Shown one piece after another: positions 18,973 through 29,606 of a stretch of 64,000 nt of DNA. The position numbers and the translations under genes were made by a program. Under the pieces are notes generated by a model. It saw only the letters and a program-made list of their open reading frames with translations, was not told the origin of the DNA and did not search any database. The stretch covers positions 3,534,001-3,598,000 of the forward strand of contig NZ_CP080413.1 of NCBI RefSeq assembly GCF_019457475.1. The letters are read 5' to 3'. The DNA is from Shewanella acanthi. Its GTDB lineage: Bacteria > Pseudomonadota > Gammaproteobacteria > Enterobacterales > Shewanellaceae. Numbering within the stretch: position 1 is the stretch's first letter; each line of letters opens with the position of its first letter.

Positions 18973-20394
18973 ATGCGGAAAACCTTTCGCCATCCCCATG
19001 CTTTTGCTGCGCTTTTGCTGACACTGCTGGCGGCCCATTTGGGCGGCTGTGCAACTTCTGCAGCACAACCATCACAGGCAGAGTTTGATGCCGTGACACC
19101 TGCAATCGACACCGACCATAACTCAGCACAGGAGCATAATTCCCCGTTAGAGGAAGTTGTGCACGAGCAATACAGCGATGTGTGGGAAAAAATCCAGCAC
19201 GCCAATACAATAGATGTGCACGATGACGCCGAAGTTCGTAAACAGCGTAACTTTTTCGATGATAAACAAAAATTTATGACTCAAGTAGCGCAACGTGCCG
19301 AGCCATTTTTATACTATATTGTCAGCCAGTTAGAAGCGCGAAATATGCCGCTGGAACTGGCATTACTCCCCATCGTCGAAAGCGGTTATAACCCGCTAGC
19401 ACAGGCTAATGGCCCTGCTGGATTGTGGCAAATGATCCCAAGCACTGGTCGTAATTTTGGCCTCACCATCAATGCTGCCTACGATGGCCGCAAAGATGCT
19501 TTAGCTTCGACGGACGCAGTGCTCGACTACCTACAGCATCTCTACAACACTTTAGGCAAGGATTGGATTAATGCGGTTGCCGGCTATAACAGTGGCGAAC
19601 TAGTGATTAAAGCCGCAATCGATCGCAACAAAGCCAAGGGTAAACCAACAGATTTTTGGTCATTAAATATCCCAGCGCGCCAAGTTCAAACCGTACCTAA
19701 ATGGCTAGCATTTATCCAAATTATTCGCTCGCCAAATCATTACAACCTTAAAGTCATGCCTATTGCCAACCGCCCCTTCCTCGAGCGCCTACCAGCTCCT
19801 AACGGGGTTGAAATAGGCCAGATTGCAAGTGCTGCTGGACTCAGTAAGGCGGAATTTAAAACCTATAACCCAGGATTCCGGCAAAACATCATTCCAGGTA
19901 AAGGGAAATACAAGATTGCTTTACCCATTGAGAATATTGGCCAATATCAAGAAAATCAGCATCAACTAGCGAAAGCCAAGCACTACGATAGTCAAAGCTA
20001 CATCGTAAAATCCGGTGACAGCCTAGGCTCGATTGCGGCGAAATTTGATATTTCGGTTAAGGAACTCAAGCAGGCAAACAACCTCACCTCGGATAGGATT
20101 AAAATTGGTCAGGAACTGACCCTATTAATGCCAATGGGAACAGAGGCGGAGCAGCACAGCGCATCGGCAAAATCTAACACGAACGCCAGCAGCTCTAAGA
20201 ATACCAAGGAACCGACGGTTAAGCAGACTGAGAATTTTACGGTTAAAGCGAGTACCTATAAGGTGAAATCCGGCGACTCGCTGGATAAAATCGCCCGTAA
20301 AAATAAAGTCAAACTGGCTGACTTAATGAAGTGGAATAACCTGAACGCTAAGAGCGTTATCAAGCCGGGCCAAGAGTTAAAACTGTCTGAATAA
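18973..20394 (+). CDS. mltD: membrane-bound lytic murein transglycosylase D
   Basis: This 473-residue lipoprotein cleaves peptidoglycan to 1,6-anhydro products. The N-terminus is a lipoprotein signal with lipobox LGGC (cysteine near residue 26). An SLT domain follows, with the catalytic glutamate in LPIVESGYNPLAQANGPAG and the LWQMIPSTGRNFGL and AVAGYNSGE motifs. Two LysM domains near the C-terminus (SYIVKSGDSLGSIAAKFDIS and TYKVKSGDSLDKIARKNKVK) bind murein. ATG at 18973 follows an AGGA site and gives a clean lipoprotein signal; the longer frame from 18928 would bury it. Confidence 0.94.
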   Translation: MRKTFRHPHAFAALLLTLLAAHLGGCATSAAQPSQAEFDAVTPAIDTDHNSAQEHNSPLEEVVHEQYSDVWEKIQHANTIDVHDDAEVRKQRNFFDDKQKFMTQVAQRAEPFLYYIVSQLEARNMPLELALLPIVESGYNPLAQANGPAGLWQMIPSTGRNFGLTINAAYDGRKDALASTDAVLDYLQHLYNTLGKDWINAVAGYNSGELVIKAAIDRNKAKGKPTDFWSLNIPARQVQTVPKWLAFIQIIRSPNHYNLKVMPIANRPFLERLPAPNGVEIGQIASAAGLSKAEFKTYNPGFRQNIIPGKGKYKIALPIENIGQYQENQHQLAKAKHYDSQSYIVKSGDSLGSIAAKFDISVKELKQANNLTSDRIKIGQELTLLMPMGTEAEQHSASAKSNTNASSSKNTKEPTVKQTENFTVKASTYKVKSGDSLDKIARKNKVKLADLMKWNNLNAKSVIKPGQELKLSE

Positions 20395-20410
20395 TCTAAT
20401 GTTGATTAAC

Positions 20411-20440
20411 AAAAAGCACTGCCAAGGCAGTGCTTTTTTA
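20411..20440 (+). terminator. mltD terminator
   Basis: Perfect arms (20411-20423 and 20426-20438) with a GC-rich GCACTGCC core, ending in a T-run. Confidence 0.88.
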
Positions 20441-20522
20441 TTGGTAATGATTCATTCCAATGGCTTCACCACTTAGCCCATGATTTAAAATACAGCCAAC
20501 AAAAATCCAGTATTGAACCAAT

Positions 20523-20548
20523 AAAAAACCCAGCATTACTGCTGGGTT
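20523..20548 (-). terminator. ssb terminator
   Basis: Arms AACCCAGC (20527-20534) and GCTGGGTT (20541-20548). Read on the minus strand, the stem ends in a six-T run. Confidence 0.85.
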
Positions 20549-20605
20549 CATCGATGTTTTGTGCCTTAACAGTGCTTAAATTGACATATTTAAGACTTGC
20601 AGGTT

Positions 20606-21310
20606 CTAGAACGGGATATCGTCATCCCAACCGTCATCTAAATCTGGAGTGAAGTTTTGCTGTGGCTGCGGGGCAGGACGCTGCGCAGGAGCTGCTGGCG
20701 CTTGGTAAGCAGGTGCTGCTGCCTGAGGTTTAGGCGCATAACCACCTTGCTGTGGCTGAGCATGAGACTGCGCAGCCTGTTGCTGTTGACCATAGCTTTG
20801 CTGAGCTGGTGCATACTGGTTTTGCGCTGGCGCTTGATATGCAGGCGCTTGCTGCTGAGCTGGCGCGTATTGGTTTTGCGCTGGCGCAGTCTGAGCAGGA
20901 GCAGACTGATAGCCAGAGTTTTGTGGCATGCCACCCATTGGAGCACCTTGGCCTTGGCCTTGAGCACGGCCGCCGAGCATTTGCATGCTACCACCTTGAT
21001 CTACCACGATTTCAGTGGTGTAACGATCTTGACCGCTTTGATCCTTCCATTTACGGGTTTGCAGTTTGCCTTCTAAGTAAACTTGCGAACCTTTACGTAA
21101 ATATTCGCCAGTAATTTCCGCCAACTTACCGAATAGAACCACACGGTGCCACTCTGTACGCTCCTGCTGTTGACCCTGTTGGTCTTTCCACGATTCGCTG
21201 GTTGCAACTGTGATGTTCGCAACAGCGTTACCGTTTGGCATGTAACGCACTTCTGGATCTTGTCCCAAATTGCCAACCAAAATTACCTTGTTAACACCAC
21301 GACTGGCCAT
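20606..21310 (-). CDS. ssb: single-stranded DNA-binding protein
   Basis: This 234-residue protein coats single-stranded DNA in replication, repair and recombination. The OB fold spans about residues 1-110 ([41 protein letters not shown]). A long Gln/Ala/Pro-rich disordered linker with repeated QNQYAPAQQ units follows, then the protein-interaction tip [10 protein letters not shown]. It is longer than the 178-residue E. coli protein because of the linker. A strong AGGAGA ribosome site precedes the ATG. Confidence 0.97.
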   Translation of the reverse strand: MASRGVNKVILVGNLGQDPEVRYMPNGNAVANITVATSESWKDQQGQQQERTEWHRVVLFGKLAEITGEYLRKGSQVYLEGKLQTRKWKDQSGQDRYTTEIVVDQGGSMQMLGGRAQGQGQGAPMGGMPQNSGYQSAPAQTAPAQNQYAPAQQQAPAYQAPAQNQYAPAQQSYGQQQQAAQSHAQPQQGGYAPKPQAAAPAYQAPAAPAQRPAPQPQQNFTPDLDDGWDDDIPF

Positions 21311-21417
21311 TGAAATCTCCTGCGATTCTTTAAATATTTTATAAATTCAGTATGTTGTTTATAAATGATGCCTTAACGGAAATCCATATCCCCATTACAG
21401 CTCGGCAATTTCACCTA

Positions 21418-22785
21418 TTAATGAGCAGAGCCTAACACAGCTCGTGCTTCTCTTAAATCGAAATGCTCGTCAACTTTTAAGTAGGCCACTTTCTCATCGA
21501 GTACCACTATGGCTTCGACCACGCCCATCAGCTGTGATAGCTGTGCTGCCATATCCCGCGCATGGGTTTTATCTTTCACCGCCGCCTCTAGGGTGTAACT
21601 CTTAAGCAGCACAGGGTTTTTCATGCCGATGGTTAGCATCAACCACACCAACATTAATCCAAATGCCACCATAAACACCCCTACCGCGCCGAGTAATTGG
21701 TAGGCACCGCCACCGAGCATACCACCACAAAATGCCCCTAAAAATTGGCTGGTCGAATACACGCCCATAGCTGAACCCTTTTCACCCACGGGGCAAAACT
21801 TAGCAATCAAACTCGGTAGGGATGCTTCTAGGTAGTTAAACCCAGTAAAAAACAGCACCACCGCAATACTCAAGACCCAAAGGTTTTGGGAAAAAGCAGC
21901 CATAGTGGCCAGCGCCACCATCATGATCATCAGGGCGATTTGGAACATTCCCTTAGTATTTTTACGCTTAACACCAATGATGATAAGCGGCACCATCAAA
22001 AAGAACGCCCCCACAAAGGCTGGGAAATACAGCATCCAGTGTTTTTCTTTCACAAGCCCTGCATCGACTAAATCGAGTGGCATCGCAACAAATACGGCTG
22101 TCAGCACCAAATGTAGAATAAAAATTCCCGCATCAAGTCTAAATAACTGCGGATCCATCAACATACGCTTAAGTTTGGCTGGCGCAGCTAAGGTATCGCC
22201 CTTGGGCGCGTGGGAGATGGGATTTGGCACTAAAAAATGCACAATCAGCATACCAAGAATTGCTAAGCCCGCCGTCATTAAAAATAATCCTGACAACCCT
22301 AAATGCTGAGCCACAATCGGCCCCACCAGCAACGACAACGCAAAGGATGCACCAATGCACATGCCAATAATCGCCATCACTTTAGTGCGCTGCTCATCAC
22401 GGGTGAGATCCGCAGCTAAGGCAAGCACCGCTGCGGCAATTGCGCCCATGCCCTGAATGGCACGGCCAAGTACCACACCATAAATACTGTCAGCACTAGC
22501 CGCAATTAAACTACCGATTGCGAACAGGACTAAACCACCGAGGATAACGGGTTTACGGCCGTATTTATCGGATAAAATCCCCATAGGGATCTGTAAAACG
22601 GCTTGTGTTAGGCCGTAGGCGCCAATGGCAATACCGACCCATAGGGGAGAAAAGCCCTGAAGATGCTGACCGTAAAGAGCAAAGACGGGCATGATCATAA
22701 ACAGGCCCATCATACGTAAACCAAATACGCTGGCTAAAGAAAACGCGACTTTTTTCTCAGTCCCCGAAAGACCGTTGCTTCCCAT
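21418..22785 (-). CDS. YajR-like major facilitator transporter
   Basis: This 455-residue MFS protein has twelve membrane segments and the cytoplasmic-loop motif DKYGRKPVILGG (about 74-85). After the last helix there is a soluble C-terminal domain of about 65 residues (SQLMGVVEAIVVLDEKVAYL...), matching the YAM domain of E. coli YajR. The substrate is unknown; a drug-export role is often assumed for the family. It lies between ssb and uvrA, which are neighbours in many gammaproteobacteria. Confidence 0.87.
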   Translation of the reverse strand: MGSNGLSGTEKKVAFSLASVFGLRMMGLFMIMPVFALYGQHLQGFSPLWVGIAIGAYGLTQAVLQIPMGILSDKYGRKPVILGGLVLFAIGSLIAASADSIYGVVLGRAIQGMGAIAAAVLALAADLTRDEQRTKVMAIIGMCIGASFALSLLVGPIVAQHLGLSGLFLMTAGLAILGMLIVHFLVPNPISHAPKGDTLAAPAKLKRMLMDPQLFRLDAGIFILHLVLTAVFVAMPLDLVDAGLVKEKHWMLYFPAFVGAFFLMVPLIIIGVKRKNTKGMFQIALMIMMVALATMAAFSQNLWVLSIAVVLFFTGFNYLEASLPSLIAKFCPVGEKGSAMGVYSTSQFLGAFCGGMLGGGAYQLLGAVGVFMVAFGLMLVWLMLTIGMKNPVLLKSYTLEAAVKDKTHARDMAAQLSQLMGVVEAIVVLDEKVAYLKVDEHFDLREARAVLGSAH

Positions 22786-23204
22786 GTTTCTGCCTTGGAT
22801 TGAATTCTTTTTAGGGGGGCGATGTTATCACACCCTAAAGCGTTTGCTCAAAAGGAAATGCCGCTTGGAAGCGGCTCGAATTTTTAGGATTATTTTCAAC
22901 AAATACAGTCGCTCACATCTTTATAACCTAATGAAAAGCTATTTATTTTTAAGTGATATTTAAGCTCTATCAGCGCGAAATACTCAGTGGGTTAACCGTT
23001 CATTTAAGGAAAAGATGCTGTCTACTATATTAATCTTTCTTAATTCTTATCGCTTGCCAAAGTACATCAATAGCTTCTGATAATCTAACCGCATGAGTGC
23101 ACTACCCAAATCGCTTATTTGCATTTATATAAGCACTAAACTCAGCCAAGGATCTGTGCGATACTTAAAGCCATTTTCTTAAACGCATAAGACTTGAGCG
23201 ATAG
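22786..23204. other. divergent intergenic region between the yajR-like gene and uvrA
   Basis: About 420 bases, AT-rich, with no gene seen. A perfect small hairpin GCCGCTT-GG-AAGCGGC lies at 22860-22875. I looked for a LexA box (CTGT-N8-ACAG) and found none. Confidence 0.45.
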
Positions 23205-26057
23205 ATGGATAAGATTGAAATACGCGGCGCACGGACCCACAATCTCAAAAATATCAACCTGACTATCCCAAGGGATAAGTTGATTGTTATCACAGGGTTA
23301 TCGGGTTCGGGTAAATCCTCCTTAGCATTTGATACCTTATATGCCGAAGGCCAACGACGTTACGTCGAATCCCTTTCCGCCTATGCGCGCCAATTCTTAA
23401 GCCTGATGGAAAAGCCCGATGTCGACCATATCGAGGGCTTAAGCCCAGCGATTTCCATCGAGCAGAAATCGACTTCCCATAACCCGCGTTCAACCGTGGG
23501 CACCATTACCGAAATTTACGACTACCTGCGCCTACTGTTTGCCCGTGTCGGTGAGCCGCGCTGCCCAACCCACGGCCAGCCACTCGCCGCGCAAACCATC
23601 AGTCAGATGGTAGATAAAGTGCTTGAGATGCCAGAAGACAGCCGCCTGATGCTGCTAGCGCCAGTCGTTAATGGTCGAAAGGGTGAACACGTTAAATTAC
23701 TAGAGGGCTTATCGGCGCAGGGCTATATCCGCGCCCGTATCGATGGCGAAGTGTGCGACCTAAGCGATCCACCAACGTTAGACCTACACGTTAAGCACAC
23801 CATCGAAGTGGTCGTCGACCGTTTTAAAGTGCGCAGCGATATCCAGCAGCGTCTGGCCGAATCCTTTGAAACCGCGCTCGAACTCTCGGGCGGGATTGCG
23901 GTTGTCGCCAGTATGGATGAAGGTGCAACCGAAGAACTGGTGTTCTCCGCAAACTTTGCCTGTCCACACTGCGGCTATTCGATGGCAGAGCTCGAGCCAC
24001 GGATTTTCTCCTTTAACAACCCGGCCGGCGCCTGCCCGACCTGTGATGGTTTAGGGGTACAGCAATTTTTCGACCCAGAGCGCGTCATCACTAACCCCGA
24101 ATTGTCCTTAGCAGGCGGCGCGATCCGCGGCTGGGATAGACGCAACTTCTATTACTTCCAAATGCTCACTTCGCTGGCCGAGCATTATAAGTTCGATGTC
24201 GAAGTACCTTTCGAACAACTGACCGATAAAGTCAGAAAGATTGTCCTCTACGGCTCAGGCAACGACAGCATTGCCTTTAAATACATTAATGACCGTGGCG
24301 ATGTGGTGGTGCGTAATCACCCCTTCGAAGGCATTTTAAATAATATGGACAGACGCTACCGCGAAACCGAGAGTAACTCGGTGCGCGAAGAGCTGGCCAA
24401 ATTTATCAACACCCAGGCCTGCCAAAGCTGCGGCGGTTCACGTCTGCGCGAAGAGGCCCGTAACGTATTTATTGGCGATCTCAACCTGCCAAAACTCACG
24501 ATGTGGTCGATTGGCGAAGCATTAGCGTACTTCGAGAAACTCGAGTTTAGCGGCCAAAGGGCGCAGATCGCCGAGAAGGTACTCAAAGAAGTTCGCGATC
24601 GCTTAGGGTTCCTCGTGAATGTCGGCCTTAACTATTTAAGTCTGTCACGCTCCGCCGAAACCCTGTCGGGCGGAGAAGCGCAGCGTATTCGCCTCGCCAG
24701 CCAAATCGGCGCGGGACTGGTTGGGGTAATGTACGTACTGGATGAGCCGTCCATTGGTTTGCACCAGCGGGATAACGAGCGATTATTGCAAACCCTTATC
24801 CACCTGCGGGATTTAGGAAATACCGTGATTGTGGTTGAGCACGACGAAGATGCGATTCGTATCGCCGACCATATTGTGGATATTGGCCCTGGCGCTGGCG
24901 TCCACGGCGGTGAAGTAATATGCGACGGCCCGCTAGAGAAAATCGTTGCCTGCGACGAGTCGGTTACAGGGCAATATATTTCGGGTAGACGCAATATCCA
25001 TATCAGTACGCCGCGTACACCCTTCGATCCTAAGCAAGTGATTGAACTCTTTGGTGCCCGTGGCAATAACCTGCGCAATGTAGACTTAACCGTACCCGTA
25101 GGCTTATTTACCTGTGTGACAGGCGTGTCTGGCTCGGGTAAATCGACGCTGATTAACGACACTTTCTTCAAGATTGCCCATAAGCTATTGAACGGCGCCA
25201 CCGTCGATGAGCCTGCGCCCTACGATAAGATTGTTGGCATGGAGCAATGCGATAAAGTGGTCGATATCGACCAGAGTCCGATTGGCCGCACACCGCGCTC
25301 AAACCCTGCAACCTACACGGGTATCTTTACCCCCATCCGCGAAATCTTTGCCGGAACGCAGGAATCCCGCACCCGCGGCTATCAGGTTGGTCGCTTCTCC
25401 TTTAACGTTAAGGGCGGTCGCTGCGAAGCCTGTCAGGGCGATGGATTAATTAAAGTAGAAATGCACTTCCTGCCCGATGTCTATGTGCCCTGCGATGCCT
25501 GTAAGGGCAAACGCTACAACCGCGAGACCTTAGAGGTGCGCTATAAGGGCAAGAACATCCACGAAGTACTGCAGATGACGGTTGAAGATGCGCGGGAGTT
25601 TTTCGACGCTGTGCCAGCGATTGCCCGTAAACTCCAAACCCTGATGGACGTGGGTTTATCCTACGTTCGCTTAGGTCAAAGCGCGACCACACTCTCGGGT
25701 GGTGAAGCGCAAAGGGTGAAGCTCGCGAAGGAACTCTCCAAGCGCGACACGGGTAAGACCTTGTATATCTTAGATGAGCCGACAACGGGTCTGCACTTTG
25801 CCGATATCCAATTACTGCTCGATGTACTCCATCGCCTCAAATCCCACGGCAATACTATCGTGGTGATTGAGCATAACTTAGACGTGATTAAAACCGCAGA
25901 CTGGATTATCGACCTAGGCCCTGAGGGCGGCGCTGGCGGCGGCACTATCCTAGCAACGGGTACGCCGGATGAAGTAGCGCAGCATCCAACCTCACACACG
26001 GCGCGCTTCCTAAAGCCGCTGCTCGAACGGGATGCCCTTTTAGCGGCAAAGAAATAA
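23205..26057 (+). CDS. uvrA: UvrABC excinuclease subunit A
   Basis: This 950-residue DNA-damage sensor loads UvrB in nucleotide excision repair. It has two ABC ATPase modules: P-loop GLSGSGKS (31-38) and the second GVSGSGKST near residue 640. The signatures are [14 protein letters not shown] and [14 protein letters not shown]. Zinc modules are [10 protein letters not shown]...CPTCDG (about 253-280) and CEACQGDG...CDACKG (about 740-770). Length matches the family. A ribosome-site-like GAGCG lies before the ATG, and a strong terminator follows. Confidence 0.98.
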   Translation: MDKIEIRGARTHNLKNINLTIPRDKLIVITGLSGSGKSSLAFDTLYAEGQRRYVESLSAYARQFLSLMEKPDVDHIEGLSPAISIEQKSTSHNPRSTVGTITEIYDYLRLLFARVGEPRCPTHGQPLAAQTISQMVDKVLEMPEDSRLMLLAPVVNGRKGEHVKLLEGLSAQGYIRARIDGEVCDLSDPPTLDLHVKHTIEVVVDRFKVRSDIQQRLAESFETALELSGGIAVVASMDEGATEELVFSANFACPHCGYSMAELEPRIFSFNNPAGACPTCDGLGVQQFFDPERVITNPELSLAGGAIRGWDRRNFYYFQMLTSLAEHYKFDVEVPFEQLTDKVRKIVLYGSGNDSIAFKYINDRGDVVVRNHPFEGILNNMDRRYRETESNSVREELAKFINTQACQSCGGSRLREEARNVFIGDLNLPKLTMWSIGEALAYFEKLEFSGQRAQIAEKVLKEVRDRLGFLVNVGLNYLSLSRSAETLSGGEAQRIRLASQIGAGLVGVMYVLDEPSIGLHQRDNERLLQTLIHLRDLGNTVIVVEHDEDAIRIADHIVDIGPGAGVHGGEVICDGPLEKIVACDESVTGQYISGRRNIHISTPRTPFDPKQVIELFGARGNNLRNVDLTVPVGLFTCVTGVSGSGKSTLINDTFFKIAHKLLNGATVDEPAPYDKIVGMEQCDKVVDIDQSPIGRTPRSNPATYTGIFTPIREIFAGTQESRTRGYQVGRFSFNVKGGRCEACQGDGLIKVEMHFLPDVYVPCDACKGKRYNRETLEVRYKGKNIHEVLQMTVEDAREFFDAVPAIARKLQTLMDVGLSYVRLGQSATTLSGGEAQRVKLAKELSKRDTGKTLYILDEPTTGLHFADIQLLLDVLHRLKSHGNTIVVIEHNLDVIKTADWIIDLGPEGGAGGGTILATGTPDEVAQHPTSHTARFLKPLLERDALLAAKK

Positions 26058-26082
26058 CCCAAACGCCGGAATAAACAAACCT

Positions 26083-26117
26083 AAAAGCGCCAAGTTGAAC
26101 AACTTGGCGCTTTTTTT
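26083..26117 (+). terminator. uvrA terminator
   Basis: Perfect 14-base arms (26083-26096 and 26101-26114) around GAAC, then a run of seven T. Confidence 0.9.
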
Positions 26118-26287
26118 AACCTTAATGTTTAGTCTTTTAAGTACGGTCAGGTTTAAAGTGTATTTAAACAAACAGGAAATATGACCTTGACCTAAATGAC
26201 TACCGAGCAGATTTCGCATTCCCTGTTAGGCTTTGAATATCGACAGCTGCAAAAAAACAAATAAGCAGATGAGCTTTTCAAACCGTT

Positions 26288-27340
26288 ATGGCAATCAGGC
26301 ATATGATGCAAAAGTGGGTTAAGGCAAACAATGGCTTATCATGGCGGGGGAAACAAACACAGCCCCGATGCCAATGGCTAACACTGATTTTGCTCAGCCT
26401 GATGATAAACGGCTGCGCCACAGACACCACCTTTAGCTGTGCTCCAAGTAACCTACAACTTAATTGGGCCTCCCCAGCCGAACTAGAGCAAACGGTAAGG
26501 CGGTTAAGCTCGGATGAATTTGCTGGCCGTCAAACTGAAACCCCAGGCGCTGCATTAACCCGCGACTATTTAAATCATCGCTTTACCGATATTGGACTGA
26601 CTCCTTGGGGCGATTCTTTTATTGTTCCCTTTGAGTATCAAACCGGATTTAACAAGGCGGTCGGTGCAAATGTCGTTGGGATTGCGAAAGCCAAAGAGCC
26701 AACCAATGCGTGGCGTATAGTCGTCGCCCACTACGATCATTTGGGCCAAAGTGGACGCAGGATTTTCCACGGCGCCGATGACAATGCCTCTGGCGTATCA
26801 GCCATGATCGCCATTGCAACGCAGTGGCAACAACTGCTTTCTAGATCACCTGATAGCTTGCCTAAGGTGAATATGATGTTTGTCGCCACCGATGCCGAGG
26901 AAACCGGACTCTACGGCAGCAGCGCGTTAGTTGAGCAGCTGCAGCAAAGGATGCCGCAGGCGCAAATTCAACTGATGCTCAATTTAGATATGGTGGGGCA
27001 CCCAAGCTTCCCATATGTAGTGTATCTTGAGGGCAGTAAAAAATTTTCCCACTACGGCGAGTTTCGCAATCAACTGAGCGCCAATAATCATCTGTGTATT
27101 AAGTTAAGTCATCCTAGACCGGTCGGAAGAAGTATTCAAAATATCGACTGGTTAAGGGCATCGGATCATTATCCCTTCCACAAAGCACAGATCCCTTGGT
27201 TGTATTTTGGTGTGCCAACCCATGCTCAATACCACACCCCTGAAGATACGGCCGATACCCTAGATTATCGCTTCCTAGCAGCAGTGGCCGAATCGGCCCT
27301 CGAACTACTCAAACTAAATAGTGAATTACTCAAAAATTGA
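26288..27340 (+). CDS. M28-family zinc peptidase, predicted lipoprotein
   Basis: This is a protein of about 350 residues. Its N-terminal hydrophobic segment ends in a lipobox-like LMINGC (cysteine near residue 43), so a membrane-anchored periplasmic aminopeptidase is likely. Metal-ligand motifs of the M28 family are visible: VVAHYDHLG, GADDNASGV, ATDAEETGL, LNLDMVG, and a late histidine in HTPEDTADT. The start is uncertain. ATG at 26288 has no clear ribosome site, while ATG at 26303 has AGG close upstream and would shorten the long basic n-region. Confidence 0.85.
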   Translation: MAIRHMMQKWVKANNGLSWRGKQTQPRCQWLTLILLSLMINGCATDTTFSCAPSNLQLNWASPAELEQTVRRLSSDEFAGRQTETPGAALTRDYLNHRFTDIGLTPWGDSFIVPFEYQTGFNKAVGANVVGIAKAKEPTNAWRIVVAHYDHLGQSGRRIFHGADDNASGVSAMIAIATQWQQLLSRSPDSLPKVNMMFVATDAEETGLYGSSALVEQLQQRMPQAQIQLMLNLDMVGHPSFPYVVYLEGSKKFSHYGEFRNQLSANNHLCIKLSHPRPVGRSIQNIDWLRASDHYPFHKAQIPWLYFGVPTHAQYHTPEDTADTLDYRFLAAVAESALELLKLNSELLKN

Positions 27341-27433
27341 TTAACTGGCGCGTTTCTTGCTCAGTTTTATTGAAAAAAGCACCATAAACAGTGCATTTAT
27401 ACTTGTCTTCACATGGTAAAGTGGCTGACATGC

Positions 27434-27442
27434 TGCTATAAT
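27434..27442 (+). promoter_or_regulatory. extended -10 promoter of deaD
   Basis: TGCTATAAT is a perfect TGnTATAAT extended -10, about 95 bases before the deaD ATG, implying an untranslated leader of nearly 90 bases. No matching -35 is evident, as expected for extended -10 promoters. Confidence 0.55.
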
Positions 27443-27536
27443 CTGGCGTTTTCGGTGCGGGAAATCGACACGGGGTTGATTTTCTGTCTGTGAAACTTAA
27501 GCGTCAATTCGGGCGCATCCACAAGGCTACAACCCA

Positions 27537-29393
27537 ATGTCATCCAGTGAAAGAACTTTCCGTGAACTCGGCTTGTCCGAGAATTTGTTGCGTGCTCTTG
27601 ACGAGCTAGGTTACGAAAACCCAACGCCAATCCAATCAGCCAGTATTGATCCATTAATGGCTGGCAAAGATATTTTAGGTCAGGCACAAACAGGTACAGG
27701 TAAAACTGGCGCCTTCGCTCTGCCCCTACTCAACAAAGTGACCAGCCAAGCTGTTCCACAAATCCTCGTATTAGCGCCAACCCGCGAATTAGCGGTGCAA
27801 GTTGCTGAAGCATTCAGCAGCTACGCGAAATTTATGAAAGGTTTCCATGTACTGCCAATCTATGGCGGTCAAAGCATGCACCAGCAATTAAACGCCCTCA
27901 AGCGTGGTCCACAGGTTATCGTGGGGACACCAGGCCGTGTTATGGACCATATGCGCCGTGGCACCTTAAAGCTGGAAACCCTGCAAGCCCTCGTTCTAGA
28001 CGAAGCCGACGAAATGTTAAAGATGGGCTTTATCGACGATATCGAGTGGATTCTGGAACACACACCTGAACAACGTCAACTTGCCCTGTTCTCGGCCACT
28101 ATGCCAGAGCAAATTAAGCGCGTTGCCAACAAGCATTTAAAAGATGCGACTAACATCAGCATCGCTGCGAGCCACACTACCGTTGACTCTATCGAGCAAC
28201 GTTTCGTGCAAGTGTCTCAGCACAACAAATTAGAAGCCTTAGTTCGCGTATTAGAAGTTGAAAATACCGAAGGTATCATCATCTTCGTTCGTACCCGTAA
28301 CTCATGTGTTGAATTGGCTGAAAAACTCGAAGCCCGTGGCTATGCCTCATCACCACTACACGGTGATATGAACCAACAAGCCCGTGAGCGTGCGGTTGAA
28401 CAGCTGAAAAGCGGCAAGTTAGACATTCTGATCGCAACCGACGTTGCGGCCCGTGGTCTAGACGTTGAGCGTATCGGCCACGTAGTGAACTACGATATCC
28501 CTTACGATACTGAAGCATACGTTCACCGTATCGGTCGTACAGGCCGTGCTGGCCGTACCGGTATGGCAATTCTGTTCGTGACTAGCCGTGAAATGCGTAT
28601 GCTGCGCACCATCGAGCGCGCGACTAACAGTCGTATTTCGCCAATGAAAGTACCAAGCCCAGAGACAGTTGCAGAACGTCGTCTGTCACGTCTAGGCGAG
28701 CAATTAGCGCAAACCATGACTCAAGATTTAGAGTTCATGCGTGAGGCGGTTGCCCAGTTATGCCAACAACTCGAAGTCGATACTGATCTGTTGGCTGCTG
28801 CCCTGCTGCACCAAGTACAACAAGAGCGTCCACTGCAGTTACCTGCAATCCAAGAGCGTACCCGTGATGAGCGCAGCGAGCGTGCAGACCGTGGCGATCG
28901 CACTGAGCGTGGTGAACGTCGTGGTCGTGAATCACGCCCAATGCCAGCCAGCCTTGGCAGCGCAGAAGCATTAAAAGACAACCCAGATCTGAAGATGTGC
29001 CGTTACGTTATCGACGTGGGTCGTGACAATGGCGTAGGTGTAGGCAATATCGTCGGCGCTATCGCAAACGAAGCTAACATCGACAGCCGTTACATCGGTG
29101 CTATCCAGTTATACGACGCAGTAACCACAGTTGACCTGCCAGACGGCATGCCAAAAGAAGTACTGCAACACCTGAAGAAAGTTCGCGTTTGCGGCAAGCC
29201 ACTGAACATCCGTGAAGCGGGCGATCAGGTATTCGTAGACTCTGGCCGCGGCGCACGCAGCGACCGTCGCCCACGTGGCGATCGTCCAATGGGCGACCGT
29301 AAACCACGCGGTGACCGTCCAATGGGCGATCGTAAGCCTCGCAGTGACAGACCTGCGGGTGAGCGCAAGCCACGTAAACCACGCGAAGAGTAA
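27537..29393 (+). CDS. deaD: DEAD-box RNA helicase DeaD/CsdA
   Basis: This 618-residue helicase remodels RNA in ribosome assembly and mRNA decay, especially in the cold. Motifs in order are the Q motif (ENPTPIQSASI), motif I AQTGTGKT (50-57), PTRELA, TPGR, DEAD (155-158), SAT, and HRIGRTGRAGR. A DeaD-type RNA-binding domain (VGNIVGAIANEANIDSRYIG) starts near residue 480. The C-terminus is a basic tail of repeated GDRPMGDRKPR units. There is no strong Shine-Dalgarno at the ATG and the leader is long, which suggests post-transcriptional control as known for E. coli csdA. Confidence 0.95.
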   Translation: MSSSERTFRELGLSENLLRALDELGYENPTPIQSASIDPLMAGKDILGQAQTGTGKTGAFALPLLNKVTSQAVPQILVLAPTRELAVQVAEAFSSYAKFMKGFHVLPIYGGQSMHQQLNALKRGPQVIVGTPGRVMDHMRRGTLKLETLQALVLDEADEMLKMGFIDDIEWILEHTPEQRQLALFSATMPEQIKRVANKHLKDATNISIAASHTTVDSIEQRFVQVSQHNKLEALVRVLEVENTEGIIIFVRTRNSCVELAEKLEARGYASSPLHGDMNQQARERAVEQLKSGKLDILIATDVAARGLDVERIGHVVNYDIPYDTEAYVHRIGRTGRAGRTGMAILFVTSREMRMLRTIERATNSRISPMKVPSPETVAERRLSRLGEQLAQTMTQDLEFMREAVAQLCQQLEVDTDLLAAALLHQVQQERPLQLPAIQERTRDERSERADRGDRTERGERRGRESRPMPASLGSAEALKDNPDLKMCRYVIDVGRDNGVGVGNIVGAIANEANIDSRYIGAIQLYDAVTTVDLPDGMPKEVLQHLKKVRVCGKPLNIREAGDQVFVDSGRGARSDRRPRGDRPMGDRKPRGDRPMGDRKPRSDRPAGERKPRKPREE

Positions 29394-29410
29394 TCGCTCG
29401 GTTTAACAGC

Positions 29411-29437
29411 AAAAAGGAGCCTAGTGCTCCTTTTTTG
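29411..29437 (+). terminator. deaD terminator
   Basis: Stem AAAAAGGAGC with GCTCCTTTTTT around a short loop, with its T-run. Confidence 0.87.
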
Positions 29438-29606
29438 TTAGTGAAATTTGTTACCTAAAATTAATGCCTCAATCAACCTGTTTAAAGCATCAATCAACTA
29501 AAATCCTGCCGCTCATTCCTGACAGCTAAATATGATTTCACTTGCGATAGGACTAAAACCTAGATTAGTGTCGCCCTTATGCCTTTTAAAACGTTGAAGT
29601 TTGTCG

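Noticed and set aside
20657-21114. Long frames opposite ssb
   Set aside because: They are shadows of the Gln/Ala-rich linker, which leaves several frames open.
22786-23204. LexA (SOS) box upstream of uvrA or ssb
   Set aside because: No CTGT-N8-ACAG or close variant was found in either upstream region by eye.
25450-26062. Minus-strand frames within uvrA
   Set aside because: Antisense shadows of a GC-rich conserved gene; no start signal or family match.
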